In this document: positions 13,232-15,030 of the stretch, in pieces
Layout of the letters: each line of letters opens with the position of its first letter
How positions within the stretch are numbered: the first letter of the stretch is position 1
Source: Collinsella sp.
GTDB taxonomy: Bacteria; Actinomycetota; Coriobacteriia; Coriobacteriales; Coriobacteriaceae
DNA: 15,030 nucleotides
NCBI GenBank assembly: GCA_018373675.1
Contig: JAHAGQ010000032.1
Coordinates: 1-15,030, forward strand
Reading direction: 5' to 3'
Translations under genes and position numbers: made by a program
Notes under the pieces: model-generated
Databases searched by the model: none
The model's input: only the letters and a program-made list of their open reading frames with translations
What the model was told of the DNA's origin: nothing

Positions 13232-13408
13232 CACACAAAGGCGGTAGGTAATTAAACCGACCACGGAACCGGGATGCGAAAGGAGGCCTGCATATGAATT
13301 GCTTACCAAGACGAATGCCGGGCTCCTGTTTGCGCCCGTCGGCGTGATCAGGAGACAGCGACTTACTTCTCTCTTTTTATTTACTTTTGTTCGATCAAGG
13401 AGATCATC
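13232..13408 (+). ncRNA. Structured 5' leader of metY, class not recognised
   Basis: An 11-bp closing stem pairs 13243-13253 with 13297-13307; its two imperfections are G-U and U-G pairs that hold only in + strand RNA. Inside are a CCG-ACCA-CGG mini-hairpin (257-266 of the 13 kb numbering) and ATGC/GCAT (13274-13277 with 13290-13293) topped by AGG/CCT, giving a three-way-junction outline. A second hairpin follows: CTCCTG/CAGGAG (13323-13328 with 13348-13353) around CGCC/GGCG. Then comes a pyrimidine-rich single strand, and the Shine-Dalgarno AAGGAG at 13397-13402. I do not see T-box or SAM-I/IV, SAM-II or SAH signatures. It is a candidate cis-regulatory RNA for a methionine-pathway gene. Confidence 0.5.
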
Positions 13409-14719
13409 ATGAGCCAGTTCATCAACAACCCCGAGCACACCTTTGGTTTCGATACCCTGCAGCTGCACGTTGGCCAGGAGAGTGCCGATCCTGCATCCGA
13501 CTCCCGTGCCGTGCCTATCTACCAGACCACGAGCTATGTGTTCCGCAACTCCCAGCACGCCGCCGACCGCTTTGGTCTTGCCGACGCCGGAAACATCTAC
13601 GGCCGTCTGACCAACTCCACCCAGGGCGTCTTCGAGGATCGTATCGCCGCGCTCGAGGGTGGCGTGGCAGGTCTTGCCGTCGCCTCCGGTGCTGCTGCCA
13701 TCACCTATACCCTGCAGGCTCTTGCCCAGGCCGGTGACCACGTGGTGGCTCAGAAGACCATCTACGGTGGCTCCTACAACCTGCTGGAGCATACGCTCTC
13801 CCAGTTTGGCGTCGAGACCACCTTCGTCGATGCCCACAACCTGGACGAGGTCGAGGGCGCCATCAAGGACAACACCACGGTCATCTATCTCGAGACGCTC
13901 GGCAACCCCAACTCCGACATCCCCAACATCGACGCCATCTCCGAGATCGCCAAGAAGCACGGTCTGCCGGTTGTCGTCGACAACACTTTCGGCACCCCGT
14001 ATCTGTTCCGCCCGCTGGAGCATGGTGCCAACATCGTCGTCCACTCCGCAACCAAGTTCATCGGCGGCCACGGCACCTCGCTGGGCGGCGTGATCGTCGA
14101 CGGCGGTAACTTCGATTGGAAGGCGAGCGGAAAGTACGCGCAGATCGCCGAGCCCAACCCCTCCTACCATGGCGTCTCGTTTGCCGAGGCTGCCGGTCCC
14201 GCCGCCTTCGCAACCTATGTCCGCGCCATCCTGCTGCGTGACGAGGGCGCCTGCATCAGCCCGTTCAACGCCTGGGTCCTGCTCCAGGGCACCGAGACTC
14301 TGTCGCTGCGCGTTGACCGTCATGTCGAGAACACCAAGAAGGTCGTTGAGTTCCTGGCTGGTGACAGCCATGTTGCCAAGGTGAATCACCCGAGCCTGCC
14401 TGAGCACCCCGATCACGAGCTCTATCAGAAGTACTTCCCCAACGGCGGTGCCTCGATCTTTACCTTTGAGATTAAGGGTGGCCAGGAGGCAGCTTGGAAG
14501 TTCATTGATCATCTGCAGGTGTTCTCGCTGCTCGCCAACGTGGCCGACGTCAAGTCGCTCGTCGTGCACCCGGCTACCACCACGCACTCCCAGCTGTCTG
14601 CCGAGGAGCTCGCCGAGCAGAACATCACGCCCTCCACGATCCGTCTTTCCATCGGTACCGAGAATGCCGAGGATATCATTTGGGATCTGAAGCAGGCCTT
14701 CGCCGCGCTGGACGAGTAA
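13409..14719 (+). CDS. metY: O-acetylhomoserine sulfhydrylase (PLP-dependent)
   Basis: Pyridoxal-phosphate enzyme of the Cys/Met metabolism family, converting O-acetylhomoserine and sulfide to homocysteine (direct sulfhydrylation route to methionine). The 436-residue length and the sequence fit MetY rather than the shorter MetB/MetC: FDTLQLHVGQESADPASDSRAVPIYQTTSY at the start, YGRLTNSTQGVFEDRIAALEGG, ASGAAAITYTLQALAQAGDHVV, and VHSATKFIGGHG with the PLP lysine Lys216. The C-terminal NVADVKSLVVHPATTTHSQL and TIRLSIGTE are also typical. AAGGAG lies six bases before the ATG. It is probably monocistronic: own promoter with LysR operator, long structured leader, strong terminator behind. The codon composition is strongly GC-biased, suggesting high expression. 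Use of O-acetylserine or other thiols cannot be excluded. Confidence 0.95.
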   Translation: MSQFINNPEHTFGFDTLQLHVGQESADPASDSRAVPIYQTTSYVFRNSQHAADRFGLADAGNIYGRLTNSTQGVFEDRIAALEGGVAGLAVASGAAAITYTLQALAQAGDHVVAQKTIYGGSYNLLEHTLSQFGVETTFVDAHNLDEVEGAIKDNTTVIYLETLGNPNSDIPNIDAISEIAKKHGLPVVVDNTFGTPYLFRPLEHGANIVVHSATKFIGGHGTSLGGVIVDGGNFDWKASGKYAQIAEPNPSYHGVSFAEAAGPAAFATYVRAILLRDEGACISPFNAWVLLQGTETLSLRVDRHVENTKKVVEFLAGDSHVAKVNHPSLPEHPDHELYQKYFPNGGASIFTFEIKGGQEAAWKFIDHLQVFSLLANVADVKSLVVHPATTTHSQLSAEELAEQNITPSTIRLSIGTENAEDIIWDLKQAFAALDE

Positions 14720-14740
14720 GGCGACTTGTGCAAGGACCCC

Positions 14741-14769
14741 TTGCGACTCGATAGGTATAACTGTATAAA
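14741..14769 (+). promoter_or_regulatory. Promoter-like sequence just before the metY terminator
   Basis: TTGCGA (14741-14746) and TATAAA (14764-14769) are 17 bases apart, a good match. A start near 14776 would run straight into the terminator hairpin at 14780. It may be chance, or may make a very short RNA or attenuated transcript towards the gene beyond the window. Confidence 0.4.
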
Positions 14770-14779
14770 ATGCCTGCTC

Positions 14780-14820
14780 AAGGCGCCTGTGCGAACAATG
14801 GTTGCACAGGCGCCTTTTTT
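14780..14820 (+). terminator. Strong intrinsic terminator after metY
   Basis: A perfect 13-bp stem (14780-14792 with 14804-14816), GC-rich, with an 11-base loop, ends in a run of six T. It lies about 60 bases after the metY stop. Confidence 0.95.
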
Positions 14821-15030
14821 GCATAGAGAGGGCGCAAAAACAGGGTTTTTGACACGCTTTATGCATTCGAGTTGTGGAAAACTCCTGTTGAGAGGATGTG
14901 AGTTTTACGCAATTGACGTGCGCCTTTTAAGTAAAACCGACGCTCCTATAAGTTGTCAAGAGGCAGTTTGCGGGAGCGTTCTCTCCAATTCGCACAGGAG
15001 CTCGTAATACCTCCTCTCCAGTTTCGTCGA
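14821..15030. other. Gene-free end of window with overlapping inverted repeats
   Basis: No convincing gene is seen. AAAACTC (14878-14884) can pair with GAGTTTT (14900-14906). The overlapping GTTTTAC (14902-14908) can instead pair with GTAAAAC (14931-14937). A third repeat pairs ACGCTCC (14940-14946) with GGAGCGT (14973-14979). Several CTCC/GGAG words follow. It may be the leader or control region of a gene beginning after the window. Confidence 0.4.

Noticed and set aside
13232..13408. SAM riboswitch or methionine T-box ahead of metY
   Set aside because: The expected conserved blocks (for example the T-box AGGGTGGNACCGCG or the SAM-I core) are not present; it is kept only as an unclassified leader.
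13226..14866. A 546-codon open frame on the - strand opposite metY
   Set aside because: It is an antisense shadow of the highly codon-biased metY gene. It crosses the metY leader and terminator, and its protein looks random.
14871..14884. TTGTGGAAAA resembling a DnaA box or origin element
   Set aside because: It is a single, imperfect match without a cluster of boxes, AT-rich unwinding element or origin genes.
14726..15007. 93-codon + strand frame after metY
   Set aside because: It runs through a strong intrinsic terminator and has no binding site or recognisable sequence.

Overview
The window looks like chromosomal DNA of an anaerobic, moderately GC-rich actinobacterium, most likely of the class Coriobacteriia (Collinsella-like). 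This rests on gene content and style: a class III ribonucleotide reductase with its activase, a short folE-HD-folB folate cluster, a PerR-type regulator with Gram-positive metal ligands, purine-rich Shine-Dalgarno sites and GC-biased third codon positions. The assignment is inferred from reading proteins and was not tested by any database search. No phage, transposase, integrase, CRISPR array or toxin-antitoxin module was seen; it reads as housekeeping chromosome with unusual intergenic structure.

Left part (1-5652, + strand): the 3' part of a tRNA-Val(GAC) and its terminator are followed by about 570 bases without a gene. This stretch holds a promoter covered by NrdR-box-like sequence and a roughly 220-base leader for nrdD. 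A 426-base gap rich in long inverted repeats separates nrdD from nrdG. Then come folE, an HD-domain protein and folB, which look like a folate transcription unit. folP and folK are not in it.

Middle part (5653-9535): convergent to folB, on the - strand, are a YgjP/DUF45-type metallopeptidase with a TTG start and an M19 membrane dipeptidase. Divergent from these is a two-gene + strand unit: a SlyD-type FKBP prolyl isomerase translationally coupled to a UreE-like protein, with its own terminator. No urease or hydrogenase gene is in view, so the nickel client is unknown. A Cof-type HAD phosphatase follows.

Right part (9536-15030): a - strand series reads LysR regulator, RNase HI, Gfo/Idh/MocA oxidoreductase, acylphosphatase and PerR. 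The LysR gene is divergent from metY (O-acetylhomoserine sulfhydrylase). The intergenic region between them has a near-textbook arrangement: an ATC-N9-GAT palindrome centred about 66 bases before the predicted metY start, a TTGACC-17-TACTAT promoter, and a roughly 175-base structured leader that I could not match to a known riboswitch class. metY ends at a strong intrinsic terminator. The last 210 bases contain no gene but do have mutually exclusive inverted repeats.

The best candidates for something undescribed are the metY leader RNA, the SlyD-UreE pair without urease, the HD/cysteine-motif protein in the folate cluster, and the two long palindromic elements between nrdD and nrdG.
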